Assembly: GCF_019061125.1 (NCBI RefSeq)
Contig: NZ_JAHQYI010000001.1
Span: 2,046,001-2,110,000 of the forward strand
Origin: Microbacterium sp. NC79
Lineage (GTDB): Bacteria > Actinomycetota > Actinomycetes > Actinomycetales > Microbacteriaceae
Length of the DNA: 64,000 bases
Reading direction: 5' to 3'
In this document: positions 56,267 to 64,000 of the stretch, in pieces
Layout: each line of letters begins with the position of its first letter
How positions within the stretch are numbered: position 1 is the first letter of the stretch
Notes under the pieces: model-generated
What the model was told of the DNA's origin: nothing
What the model saw: the letters and a program-made list of their open reading frames with translations, nothing else
The model's database searches: none
Made by a program: the position numbers and the translations under genes

Positions 56267-56941
56267 ATGAATCAGCCCGCTGTGATCTCCGCGCGACCGG
56301 GGAAAAAGGCACCCCACGAGCCCCGCCGGCCAGGTGAACACCGCCAGAGCGCCGAAGTTCGCGAACGCATTTTGGACGCGACGCTCGAGGTTGCGCGTGA
56401 AAGCGGTTACCGCGGCCTCACGATCGCTCGCGTTTCGGCGGCGTCTGGCTATCCTTCCGGCAGCGTCTACTGGCATTTCGAGAACAAAGATGGCCTCTTG
56501 CGGGCCGCTCTCGACATCAGCTTCGAGCGTCAGGATGACGCGTTCCAGACGTTCGCGCCACGCGAGGGCGAGACCGCGCACGAGTATGTTGATCGATCGT
56601 TCGACAACATTCGTGGTTCCCAAGAGCCGTGGGAGTTCTGGCGCATCGGCGTCACGCTCATTAGTGACGAAATGGCCCCCGAAAAGCTGACGTTGCAGCG
56701 CTTCCGCGAGATCCGCGTCGAAGCGCGTGCCATGTATGCGCGGTGGTGGGCAGCCGTGCTTCCGCGCACCACTGGTTCCGTCCCCGGCCACACGCCAGAA
56801 GACTTCGCCGACCTCATGCTCGTCATCCACGATGGATTCGACGTTTCGCTTGCTTCTGGCGACTCCAGCGGTCGCCAAATTGACGTGTTCGCTGCCGCGT
56901 TTCACGCGATGGTCGACGTCGTCGAACGCGCCGCTACATGA
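56267..56941 (+). CDS. TetR-family transcriptional regulator
   Basis: 224 aa. The helix-turn-helix lies at about residues 30-75 (ILDATLEVARESGYRGLTIA then VSAASGYPSGSVYWHFENKD). The C-terminal ligand domain is diverged. Its place inside the catabolic set suggests it controls these genes in response to a pathway compound. Confidence 0.9.
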   Translation: MNQPAVISARPGKKAPHEPRRPGEHRQSAEVRERILDATLEVARESGYRGLTIARVSAASGYPSGSVYWHFENKDGLLRAALDISFERQDDAFQTFAPREGETAHEYVDRSFDNIRGSQEPWEFWRIGVTLISDEMAPEKLTLQRFREIRVEARAMYARWWAAVLPRTTGSVPGHTPEDFADLMLVIHDGFDVSLASGDSSGRQIDVFAAAFHAMVDVVERAAT

Positions 56942-57027
56942 CACGTTCCGCCTGAGGGAACACCCCCGCGCACACCCCGAGTGATGTGTCTAGATTCTGT
57001 GATCAAGACCACGCAAGGAGGCGGATC

Positions 57028-57882
57028 ATGGCGGAAACTCCGCAGACGCCGTTCACGTTTGAGAACACCGCTCGTTTTGTGCAGACGCCCGGATTTCGGT
57101 TGCACTATCACGACGCCGGATCGGGAGATGTTGTTCTCTTCCTCCACGGAAGCGGCCCAGGTGCAACCGGCTGGAGCAACTTCCGTCTGAATATTGAGGC
57201 GATCGCAAAAACCCACCGCGTCCTGCTGCTCGATCAGCCAGGCTGGGGTGAGTCCGGCGCCTTTGAGAGTGCCCCGGGCGGACACCTGCAGGCGATCACT
57301 GAGTTTCTCGACACGCTCGGTATCGAGCGCGTCTCGCTCGTTGGCAACTCGATGGGCGGCATCAACGCCATCGAGTTCACGATGACGCACCCCGAACGCG
57401 TAGACAAGCTCATCACGATGGGGGCGCCGGACATGTCGCACCCCAACGTGTTCTCTCCCGGCGGCTTCTCGCTCGGGCTCCAGGCCGTCTATCACGGCTA
57501 CGTTGAGCGCACCCCTGCCGTCTACCGTCGCCTCGTCGATGTGATGACCTTTGGTGACGCTTTCCTCGACGATGACCTCATCGCGGAGCGACTGCAGTCC
57601 GCTCTCAACCACGAAGAGCACCTCGACGCGTTCTTGAAGCGTGGTTCCGCCCCTCGCATTGGACCGGAGTGGACCCAGGCGACGGTCGCGGCAATCACGC
57701 AGCCGACGCTGCTGATTCATGGTCGTGACGATCAGGTGGTTCCGTACGAGGCGACCCTGCGCCTGCTCACTATGATCCCCAACTCTCGTGCGCTGCTTTT
57801 CAACCAGTGCGGCCACTGGGCCCAGCTGGAAAAGGCTGACGAATTCAACCGGGTCGTATCTGGCTTCCTCCGCGAAGCCTGA
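57028..57882 (+). CDS. Meta-cleavage product hydrolase (alpha/beta hydrolase)
   Basis: 284 aa. HGSGPGATGWSNFRLNIEAI is the oxyanion-loop phrase typical of C-C bond hydrolases such as BphD/HsaD. The nucleophile is Ser in GNSMGG (about residue 107), Asp is in HGRDDQVVP and His in CGHWAQLEKAD. It would split the ring-opened product of the dioxygenase. Start ATG 57028 with AAGGAGG. Confidence 0.88.
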   Translation: MAETPQTPFTFENTARFVQTPGFRLHYHDAGSGDVVLFLHGSGPGATGWSNFRLNIEAIAKTHRVLLLDQPGWGESGAFESAPGGHLQAITEFLDTLGIERVSLVGNSMGGINAIEFTMTHPERVDKLITMGAPDMSHPNVFSPGGFSLGLQAVYHGYVERTPAVYRRLVDVMTFGDAFLDDDLIAERLQSALNHEEHLDAFLKRGSAPRIGPEWTQATVAAITQPTLLIHGRDDQVVPYEATLRLLTMIPNSRALLFNQCGHWAQLEKADEFNRVVSGFLREA

Positions 57883-57913
57883 CCCACCCCTGCACCGAAC
57901 TGAAAGGAACAAC

Positions 57914-59104
57914 GTGGTTCACTCACTGACGGCCGAAGAAGAAACTCTGGTCCCGATCACTGACATCGTGGAAGAGCTCGCCGCTGATGCGATTGCCTGC
58001 GACGAAGCCAACCAGCTCACCGCAAAGAGCGTCGCGCTGCTGAAGTCCACGGGCGTGACCCGCATGATGCAGCCACGCGACCGTGGCGGCCTTGAGACAC
58101 ACCCTTCCGACTACTGCGCCGCGCTCATCGAGATCGCATCACATGCGCCCAGCGCCGGCTGGGTTGCCGGCGTTGTCGGCGTACACCCGTGGCAGTTTGC
58201 GTGGCTTTCGCCTCGGCTTCAAGAAGAAGTATGGGGCGAAGACCCGAACACCTGGATCGCGTCACCGTACGCGCCGACCGGAACCGCACGTCGTGTTGAC
58301 GGCGGATACATCTTTAACGGTCGCTGGCAGTTCTCCAGCGGCGCTGACAACTGCCAGTGGGACGTGCTCGCCGGTATTGAGGTTGACGATGAGGGCAAGC
58401 CGATTCCAGGCGCTGTGCGTCACTTCGTCCTTCCCCGCGCCGACTACACGATTGTTCCGGATTCCTGGGATGTCGCGGGTCTTCGTGGAACCGGTTCGAA
58501 GGACGTCATCGTCAAGGACGCGTTTGTGCCTGACTACCGCAGCGCATCGGCCGAAGAGGTCTTCGGCGGCGGTCTCTCGCGTATCAACCGTCCGGGCAAC
58601 CCGCTGTACGCACTGCCGTTCAACGTGATGTTCCCCGCCGCAGTGAGCTCGGCGACGATCGGTATCGCAAAGGGCCTCGTTGATCGCTACCGCGAGTACA
58701 CCGCATCGCGCGTTGACATTCTCGGCGTGAAGGCCGTGGAACACCCGTTCCGCATGGCGGCGCTCGGCGCCGCGACGGCCGACATTGAGGCTTCGGTGTT
58801 GCAGGTCACGGAAGATCTCCGTCGCCTCTACCAGCACGCGGCAGATGGCGGCGTCATTACTCCGGAAATGCACTACGCAGCGCGCCGCAACCAGGTGCGT
58901 TCCGTGCGCCGTGCGTACGAGGCTGCGCTCATGGTGTTCCGTCACGCAGGCGGGACCGCAAACCGACTCGACAACCCGATCCAGCGGTTCCACCGCGACC
59001 TGGCAATCGCCATGGGTCACGCTGCAAACCAGGATGACCTCGTCTACCAGGCGGAGGCGATGTACTCGCTCGGCGCTCCCATTCCGCCGGGAACCTACAT
59101 CTAA
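57914..59104 (+). CDS. Flavin-dependent monooxygenase, acyl-CoA-dehydrogenase fold (HsaA/HpaH-like)
   Basis: 396 aa from a GTG after AAAGGAAC. ALKSTGVTRMMQPRDRGGLE-type phrases, WQFSSGADNCQWDVLAGIEV and the C-terminal RDLAIAMGHAANQDDLVYQA match the oxygenase component of two-component aromatic hydroxylases rather than a true acyl-CoA dehydrogenase. It needs reduced flavin from a partner reductase, for which the flavin reductase fusion at 60162-61334 is the obvious candidate. It follows the C-C hydrolase by 31 bp. Confidence 0.88.
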   Translation: MVHSLTAEEETLVPITDIVEELAADAIACDEANQLTAKSVALLKSTGVTRMMQPRDRGGLETHPSDYCAALIEIASHAPSAGWVAGVVGVHPWQFAWLSPRLQEEVWGEDPNTWIASPYAPTGTARRVDGGYIFNGRWQFSSGADNCQWDVLAGIEVDDEGKPIPGAVRHFVLPRADYTIVPDSWDVAGLRGTGSKDVIVKDAFVPDYRSASAEEVFGGGLSRINRPGNPLYALPFNVMFPAAVSSATIGIAKGLVDRYREYTASRVDILGVKAVEHPFRMAALGAATADIEASVLQVTEDLRRLYQHAADGGVITPEMHYAARRNQVRSVRRAYEAALMVFRHAGGTANRLDNPIQRFHRDLAIAMGHAANQDDLVYQAEAMYSLGAPIPPGTYI

Positions 59105-59116
59105 CCCGCAAACGAA

Positions 59117-59151
59117 GAACGGGCCGCTCGAACGTATCGAGCGGCCCGTTC
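59117..59151. terminator. Bidirectional terminator between the monooxygenase and IclR genes
   Basis: Perfect 15-bp stem GAACGGGCCGCTCGA / TCGAGCGGCCCGTTC with a 5-base loop between convergent genes. Confidence 0.88.
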
Positions 59152-59176
59152 TCTGTGTTCGGCACGGGGAGGCCGG

Positions 59177-60004
59177 CTATCGGGTGGCCGTCGCTGCGGC
59201 CTTTCGCAACTGCATCTGGTCAAGGTGAGCAACGGTGAGCGCGCGCGACGCGGCACGGGCTGCCTTGTGCACGCTTTGGGCCAGGTTTTCCGTTCCTGCC
59301 ACACCGGCATCCCACGACAACGAGATCGCGGCAACGGCCTTACCGTCGAGTCCCGGAACGGGTGCGGCGACACAGCGGATAGTGCTGACCGTCTCACCTC
59401 GATCAATCGCGTGGCCGTCAAGACGGATGCGCGACAGCTCCTGCGACAATTCGCGCTGATTCGAGACCGTTGCTGGCGTCCATTTCACGAACTCAACGTC
59501 CTGCAGACGCCGGAGCGCAGGCGCATTGAACGCCAGCATCGCCTTACCGACCGCGGTGGAGTATGCCGGGGCACGTCCGCCGATGCGCACAGGCGAGCGT
59601 GACGAGCGCGTGTCCTGCAGCTTGTTGAGGTACACCACGTCGGAACCATCAAGCACGGCAAGGTGCGTCGTGAAGCCCGTCGACGCGTAAAGTTCAGCAA
59701 TGTGTGGCGTCAGGAGCTCCCGGATCCAGTCGTGTTGCATGCGCCGAGGTGAGGCCTGCATTTGCGTGAAAAGCGCGCCGCGACGATAGAGCTTGCCGAC
59801 GCGTGCGATTGCGCCGCCGGACTCCATCGACCCCAAAATGCGGTGCGCCGTCGATTTGCTGAGCTGTGCGCGACGAGCGAGTTCGGAGACGCCGAGCCCA
59901 TCGTGCGCATCATCGCCAAATGCTCGAAGGAGGTCTAACGCCTTGCCAATCGAGGTGCGGCTGTCCGCGTCCAACGCGTCTGCCGATTGCAGTACAGCTT
60001 CCAT
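59177..60004 (-). CDS. IclR-family transcriptional regulator
   Basis: 275 aa. The N-terminal winged helix-turn-helix (IGKALDLLRAF, LGVSELARRAQLSKSTAHRI) at about residues 18-75 is followed by the IclR effector domain with VRIGGRAPAYSTAVGKAMLA and ending RCVAAPVPGLDGKAVAAISL. The ATG at 60004 has AAGGAG. A 14-bp palindrome lies 47 bp upstream. It probably controls this catabolic region. Confidence 0.92.
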   Translation of the reverse strand: MEAVLQSADALDADSRTSIGKALDLLRAFGDDAHDGLGVSELARRAQLSKSTAHRILGSMESGGAIARVGKLYRRGALFTQMQASPRRMQHDWIRELLTPHIAELYASTGFTTHLAVLDGSDVVYLNKLQDTRSSRSPVRIGGRAPAYSTAVGKAMLAFNAPALRRLQDVEFVKWTPATVSNQRELSQELSRIRLDGHAIDRGETVSTIRCVAAPVPGLDGKAVAAISLSWDAGVAGTENLAQSVHKAARAASRALTVAHLDQMQLRKAAATATR

Positions 60005-60050
60005 AGTGCGTACTCCTTGAGATCTATCACCATTGATAATTCTTGATCGC

Positions 60051-60064
60051 ACGTTCTAGAACGT
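60051..60064. promoter_or_regulatory. Palindromic operator candidate upstream of the iclR-type gene
   Basis: ACGTTCTAGAACGT is a perfect 14-bp palindrome in the iclR promoter region. Size and symmetry fit an IclR autoregulatory site; binding is inferred. Confidence 0.55.
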
Positions 60065-60099
60065 TCAATCATTGTACTGACGAGTGACAGAAAGGAAAG

Positions 60100-60137
60100 G
60101 CCCCGATCCCACTCATCAGGATGAGCAGAATCGGGGC
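60100..60137. terminator. Terminator downstream of the flavin reductase fusion gene
   Basis: Outer stem GCCCCGAT / ATCGGGGC with an inner CTCAT/ATGAG hairpin, 24 bp after the stop on the minus strand. Confidence 0.65.
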
Positions 60138-60161
60138 AGAATTTGGGGCGGAATCGGTGGG

Positions 60162-61334
60162 CTAAGCGCCGGCGGCAAGCTCCTCAGCGACCGCACGCGC
60201 GGTGTCTCGCAGCCGCTCGCCAAGTCGTTCCAACTCAGCAGGCGACATGTTCTCCGAAAGCCCAAACAGCGCAAGAACCAATGGGCAGCGCCCCGCTACC
60301 CAAACGGGTGCGGTCAAGATTCGCGGCTGCTCGTCATGCTGCGGCAACCCCGGCGGGTCGTAGTAGGGCAAGAGCTCATCCAACAGGCTTGCGTGCCGTC
60401 GCGCACCCGCCGGTGTCGGTGGTTCCGCACTCGTGCGCGCAATTTCTGCCCAGATTGCGTCGAAGCGGGGAGTGAAGAGGCCATATGACCAGCCTCGGGC
60501 CGCGATGGTCTCGAGCTTGAGTCGGTAAGCCGCTCGTTGCTCATCAGTGACACGGAGGTGCGAGGTCCATTGCGTTACGCCCTCATCCAGGTCACCCCCG
60601 GTCAAGAACGCGGCTCCAAACGGCGGCGCAAACGGCATCCGCCGACCGATCTGCGTGCGTGAGGACTCCCCCGTCGCTGCCACAATAACGATGTCGTGAT
60701 CGACGATCGCCTGCGCAATACACGCGACGTCCAGCTCGTCAGAGAGCGCCTCCATGTGCGTCTTGGCGATGTGCGCCGCATGCAATGGCTCACGAAGATT
60801 GTCAGCGAAGGGCGCGATCAGGGAGCGCGAGCGGAACCCGCCATACCCGCCCTGATAGAACAGGAGCGCACTTGAGTGGTGTGCTGCTTCCAACTCCAAC
60901 ACGCGACCCAGCACAATGTCATGATCGCCGCCGTCGACCGTCCGCTCGACCGCACAGTCGATCCAGGCAACGGCACCTTCGAGTCGCGGCGAGCCGCTTT
61001 CAGATAGATGCCACTGCACATCCGCAAACTTATCGACGTTCTTGGACGCAAAGCGTCGGCACAATTGCTCGTGTTCAACAGACAAGACGTTGACGCAGAA
61101 GCGGTCGGCCTGCCGCAGCGTGGCGTAGCTGGCCGATGACTTCGTCGGCAGGTAAGCAACAAGAGGCGGGTCGAGAGACACCGACGTGAACGACCCCACG
61201 ACCATTCCCGCAGGCTGGCCGTTCACCATTGCCGTGACGGCCACCACACCCGTGGGAAAGTTGCCAAGCGTCTCGCGAAAAACCATCGCATCAATCTCGT
61301 TGCGTCGTTCATGATCCAGCACCGTTGCCGACAT
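60162..61334 (-). CDS. Flavin reductase fused to an IclR-like ligand-binding domain
   Basis: 390 aa. Residues 1-165 are a flavin reductase of the HpaC/HsaB type: FRETLGNFPTGVVAVTAMVN, GMVVGSFTSVSLDPPLVAYL and ALLFYQGGYGGF. Residues 175-390 match the effector domain of IclR regulators (IGRRMPFAPPFGAAFL, cf. the usual GxRxPLHPPLGAVFLAW, and ARGWSYG) but there is no helix-turn-helix. The likely job is to supply reduced flavin to the monooxygenase, with the sensor domain binding a pathway aromatic and adjusting activity. Start ATG 61334 with AGAGGTGATG. Confidence 0.85.
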   Translation of the reverse strand: MSATVLDHERRNEIDAMVFRETLGNFPTGVVAVTAMVNGQPAGMVVGSFTSVSLDPPLVAYLPTKSSASYATLRQADRFCVNVLSVEHEQLCRRFASKNVDKFADVQWHLSESGSPRLEGAVAWIDCAVERTVDGGDHDIVLGRVLELEAAHHSSALLFYQGGYGGFRSRSLIAPFADNLREPLHAAHIAKTHMEALSDELDVACIAQAIVDHDIVIVAATGESSRTQIGRRMPFAPPFGAAFLTGGDLDEGVTQWTSHLRVTDEQRAAYRLKLETIAARGWSYGLFTPRFDAIWAEIARTSAEPPTPAGARRHASLLDELLPYYDPPGLPQHDEQPRILTAPVWVAGRCPLVLALFGLSENMSPAELERLGERLRDTARAVAEELAAGA

Positions 61335-61648
61335 CTCATCACCTCTCCTCAGCGATGTGCTCACGTTATGCGCGATGTGCTCCCGCGCCGAGGGCGCGTT
61401 GCGCCAAGCGGAACATCGCACGCGATCGAACCCACGGCCAACGAGAAAAGGGATCAAGTGTTTTCTGCACGATGAAATGGCGTTTCGGCCTCGACACGCC
61501 GTGTTTTCGCGCTGGTTGAGCGTTCGGCTCGTGCACAACTGGATCGGCTCATGCGTAACTGGTTCGATCCACGCAGGTCGTGTTCGATCGCACCACGCGA
61601 AACACTATTCGCAGGAATGTAATTCATGGTTCCGTGGTTCCATTGAAT
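61335..61648. other. 314-bp divergent region between the flavin reductase and LLM genes
   Basis: It holds both divergent promoters and a 20-bp tandem direct repeat (next entry), plus several GGTTCC copies just before the LLM start. No small ORF with a ribosome site was found. Confidence 0.6.
61526..61565. promoter_or_regulatory. Tandem 20-bp direct repeat, candidate regulator-binding sites
   Basis: GGCTCGTGCACAACTGGATC is followed directly by GGCTCATGCGTAACTGGTTC (16 of 20 identical). The exact two-turn period and the position 84 bp before the LLM start suggest paired binding of a regulator on one DNA face. Which regulator is unknown. Confidence 0.55.
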
Positions 61649-62680
61649 ATGAAGAAAATCGGCTTCCTCTCTTTCGGGCACTGGACTCCTCACCCGGACT
61701 CCCAAACCCGCTCGGCTCGTGACGTGCTGCACCAGTCGATCGACCTCGCGGTCGCCGCGGAAGAAATCGGCGCCGACGGCGCATACTTCCGTGTGCACCA
61801 CTACGCCCGCCAGCTCGCTTCTCCCTTCCCGCTCCTGGCGGCGATCGGCGCGAAGACATCCAAGATCGAAATCGGTACGGGCGTCATCGACATGCGCTAC
61901 GAAAATCCGCTCTACATGGCGGAAGATGCGGGAGCCGCCGACCTCATTTCCGATGGCCGACTTCAACTCGGCGTGAGCCGTGGGTCACCCGAGCAGGTCG
62001 TCGATGGCTACAAGTACTTTGGCTATGACGCTCCCGAAGGCATGACGATGGCTGACGTCGCGCGCAACAACACCGAGACATTTCTTCAAGTCATCGACGG
62101 TGCACGTTTCGCCGAGCCCAATCCGCGGCCAATGTTCCCAAACCCACACCCGGGCGCACTCGGTATCGAGCCGCAGTCCGCTGGGCTCCGTGATCGCATT
62201 TGGTGGGGTGCGGGGTCTAATGCCACCGCCGTCTGGGCAGCCCAAGCTGGCATGAACTTGATGAGCTCGACGCTGAAGGCCGATGAAAGCGGTAAGCCTT
62301 TCCACATTCAGCAGCGTGAGCAGATCGATGCCTTCCGTGACGCGTGGAAGGAAGCCGGCCATGAGCGCGAAGCTCGTGTCTCGGTGAGCCGATCCATTTT
62401 TGCGCTCACGTCAGACGAGGACTACCGCTACTTCGGCTTCGACCGCGATACCGACGATCAGATTGGCACCATCGGCGGCGACCCCATCGGCCGCGCCATC
62501 TTTGGCCGCTCGTTTGCTGCTGAGCCCGAAGCTCTCATCGAGCAGCTTCGCGGCGACGAGGCGATCGAAGCCGCAGACACCCTGCTCCTCACCGTGCCTA
62601 ATCAGCTCGGCGTTGCCTACAACACGCACGTGATCGAGTCGATCATTAAGCACGTAGCCCCCGCGCTCGGCTGGCGCTAA
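61649..62680 (+). CDS. LLM-class (luciferase-like) flavin-dependent oxidoreductase
   Basis: 343 aa TIM-barrel enzyme. Family phrases: DLAVAAEEIGADGAYFRVHH, IGTGVIDMRYENPLYMAEDA, LISDGRLQLGVSRGSPEQVV and WAAQAGMNLMSSTL. These bind FMN or F420; from sequence alone I cannot tell which. The ATG at 61649 has only a weak ribosome site. It diverges from the flavin reductase fusion and may use its reduced flavin. Confidence 0.88.
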   Translation: MKKIGFLSFGHWTPHPDSQTRSARDVLHQSIDLAVAAEEIGADGAYFRVHHYARQLASPFPLLAAIGAKTSKIEIGTGVIDMRYENPLYMAEDAGAADLISDGRLQLGVSRGSPEQVVDGYKYFGYDAPEGMTMADVARNNTETFLQVIDGARFAEPNPRPMFPNPHPGALGIEPQSAGLRDRIWWGAGSNATAVWAAQAGMNLMSSTLKADESGKPFHIQQREQIDAFRDAWKEAGHEREARVSVSRSIFALTSDEDYRYFGFDRDTDDQIGTIGGDPIGRAIFGRSFAAEPEALIEQLRGDEAIEAADTLLLTVPNQLGVAYNTHVIESIIKHVAPALGWR

Positions 62681-62692
62681 CCGCGCACCGCA

Positions 62693-62736
62693 AGAAGGCG
62701 GGTTTCGTAACCCTCCGGTTCCGGAACCCGCCTTCT
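62693..62736. terminator. Bidirectional terminator between the LLM gene and galK
   Basis: Perfect 12-bp stem AGAAGGCGGGTT / AACCCGCCTTCT between convergent genes; the loop contains GGTTCCGGAACC. Confidence 0.8.
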
Positions 62737-62738
62737 GC

Positions 62739-63932
62739 TTATTTGTTGCGGCGCGCTCCCGCTGACGGCGACACCGTAAAGAGGTGCGGTTCCGCAAAGC
62801 CAGCGTCGGCGAACGCGGCCACCACGGCATCCGACACTGCGTCGACAGCAGCGGCCTCAACGAGTGCGATCGCCGCGCCACCGAAACCACCGCCCGTCAT
62901 TCGCGCCCCCAGTGCGCCGGCGGCCAGCGCCGCTTCGACCGCAGTGTCAAGCTCAGCAACGGAAATTTCGAAGTCATCGCGCATTGACGCGTGCGAGGCA
63001 ACGAGCAGGTCGCCAATCGCACGGGCGCCATGCGTGCGCAGCGCCGCCACGGTGTCGAGCACGCGCTGATTCTCGGTCACGATGTGACGCACCCGGCGAA
63101 ACGTCACGTCATCCATCAGCTCGGCCGCACGGGCAAGGTCAGCGACCGAAAGATCACGCAACGCTGCGACGCCCATGACGGCAGCGCCACGTTCGCAGGC
63201 ATCGCGCCGATCACGGTAGCCGCCGGTCGCGTGGGCGTGCTTGACGTGAGTATCGATCACCAAAATCGCAAGATGCGCTTCGGCCATGCCCAGCGGAACC
63301 AGCTCACTGTCGAGTAAGCGGCAGTCGAGAAAAATCGCGGCGTCTGGAGCGCCCAGCATGGACGCGGTCTGATCCATGATGCCGGTCGGTGCGCCGACGG
63401 CTTCGTTTTCAGCCGTGCGCCCAATACTCGCCAGCTCTTTCGCACTGAGCCCCAGGTTCCACAGTTCATTCAGTGCCGACGCTGTCGCGCCTTCGATGGC
63501 GGCAGACGACGAGAGACCAGCACCGACCGGAACCTCGGAGGCGATGGCAATGTCGACACCGGTACCAGAAGCGGAACGCCCGTCGAGCAAAGCCCATGCC
63601 ACGCCCAGCGGATATGCGGCCCATTCAGGCACCGCGGGCGCGGAACCAGGGGCCGTCGGAAACACCTGGGCGAGATCGGCGAGATGCACCTCGACCGGTT
63701 CTTCCGCAAAGGTTGATGCCACACGAATGCGGCCGTCATCGCGCAGCCCAACCGCCGCGACCGTACGGTGCGAGATCGCAAAGGGAAGCACGAAACCCTC
63801 GTTGTAATCGGTGTGTTCGCCGATCAGATTGACGCGCCCTGGCGCTGACCACAGTCCCATCGGCGCGTGCCCCGTGAGCTCGTTAAAGAGCGCCGACGCG
63901 GCTTCGTGGGGGGCGAGTGTGGGCTGAGTCAC
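62739..63932 (-). CDS. galK: Galactokinase
   Basis: About 397 aa GHMP kinase. SAPGRVNLIGEHTDYNEGFV is the galactokinase signature, VPVGAGLSSSAAIEGATASA the ATP-binding motif, and LGARMTGGGFGGAAIALVE the third GHMP motif. It phosphorylates galactose to galactose 1-phosphate. I prefer the GTG at 63932 (AAGG site, usual length); a GTG at 63971 would overlap the galT stop as GTGA. Confidence 0.95.
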   Translation of the reverse strand: MTQPTLAPHEAASALFNELTGHAPMGLWSAPGRVNLIGEHTDYNEGFVLPFAISHRTVAAVGLRDDGRIRVASTFAEEPVEVHLADLAQVFPTAPGSAPAVPEWAAYPLGVAWALLDGRSASGTGVDIAIASEVPVGAGLSSSAAIEGATASALNELWNLGLSAKELASIGRTAENEAVGAPTGIMDQTASMLGAPDAAIFLDCRLLDSELVPLGMAEAHLAILVIDTHVKHAHATGGYRDRRDACERGAAVMGVAALRDLSVADLARAAELMDDVTFRRVRHIVTENQRVLDTVAALRTHGARAIGDLLVASHASMRDDFEISVAELDTAVEAALAAGALGARMTGGGFGGAAIALVEAAAVDAVSDAVVAAFADAGFAEPHLFTVSPSAGARRNK

Positions 63933-63967
63933 GGTGTTACCTTGCATGTTCGATGGTGAGGAGTCGG

Positions 63968-64000
63968 TCACGCGTGCGCGCGCTCGATGGCTTCGCGGAG
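63968..64000 (-). CDS. galT: Probable galactose-1-phosphate uridylyltransferase, last 10 codons
   Basis: The window ends inside a minus-strand frame reading LREAIERAHA then TGA, whose stop overlaps a possible galK GTG start. Position directly upstream of galK and the sequence fit the end of galT, but so little is visible that this is mainly inference from gene order. Confidence 0.5.
   Translation of the reverse strand, partial: LREAIERAHA

Noticed and set aside
56902-57912. 336-codon minus-strand frame
   Set aside because: Antisense to the C-C hydrolase with its intact triad.

Overview
The window looks like a chromosomal segment of a high-G+C actinobacterium, most likely of the family Microbacteriaceae (Microbacterium-like). 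The evidence is a GlnR-type orphan regulator, a SigK/RskA/DipZ/fasciclin cluster, a DUF222-HNH nuclease, an actinobacterial Tad pilus locus, a TopA with a Lys/Ala tail, MutT1-type Nudix-phosphatase fusion and GTG/TTG starts with ATGA overlaps. No CRISPR array, prophage, transposase or rRNA was seen; there are three tRNA genes (Lys, Thr, Pro).

Layout. 1-15.5 kb: end of phoU, gpmA, a methyltransferase/oxidoreductase pair, a DUF222-HNH nuclease with a candidate LexA box, a YgfZ/FABP cluster, then glnR, ppk, a MutT1-like enzyme and pstSCAB behind a PHO box: a nitrogen/phosphate control and phosphate storage block. 15.5-15.9 kb: two related long inverted-repeat elements of unknown nature. 16.9-20.9 kb: a mycobacteria-like SigK regulon (fasciclin lipoprotein, dipZ, sigK, rskA) with two matching divergent ECF promoters. 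20.9-31.2 kb: tRNAs, pncA, a secreted TAP-type hydrolase, holB, tmk, topA. 31.2-36.4 kb: three small DUF4352-like secreted proteins and a compact tad operon, including a TadG-like protein fused to an M23 peptidase and a protein that looks like fused TadB-TadC. 36.9-50 kb: housekeeping (acs, class A PBP, galE, tdk, mqo, asd). 50.1-62.7 kb: an accessory catabolic region, with a ribose-type ABC importer transcribed away from a meta-cleavage set (SDR, extradiol dioxygenase, C-C hydrolase, flavin-dependent monooxygenase), regulators of TetR and IclR type, a flavin reductase fused to an IclR-like ligand domain, and a luciferase-like oxidoreductase. 62.7-64 kb: galK and the end of galT.

How the parts work together. 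PstSCAB imports phosphate, Ppk stores it as polyphosphate, PhoU and the PHO box tie this to phosphate supply, and GlnR sits just upstream. SigK, restrained by membrane-bound RskA, probably drives the fasciclin lipoprotein and DipZ. In the catabolic island the importer would bring in a substrate, the two-component monooxygenase hydroxylates an aromatic ring, the dioxygenase opens it and the hydrolase splits the product; the substrate is unknown. The strongest leads for something new are the flavin reductase-IclR fusion, the paired inverted-repeat elements, the TadG-M23 fusion and a window-wide excess of GGTTCC/GGAACC.
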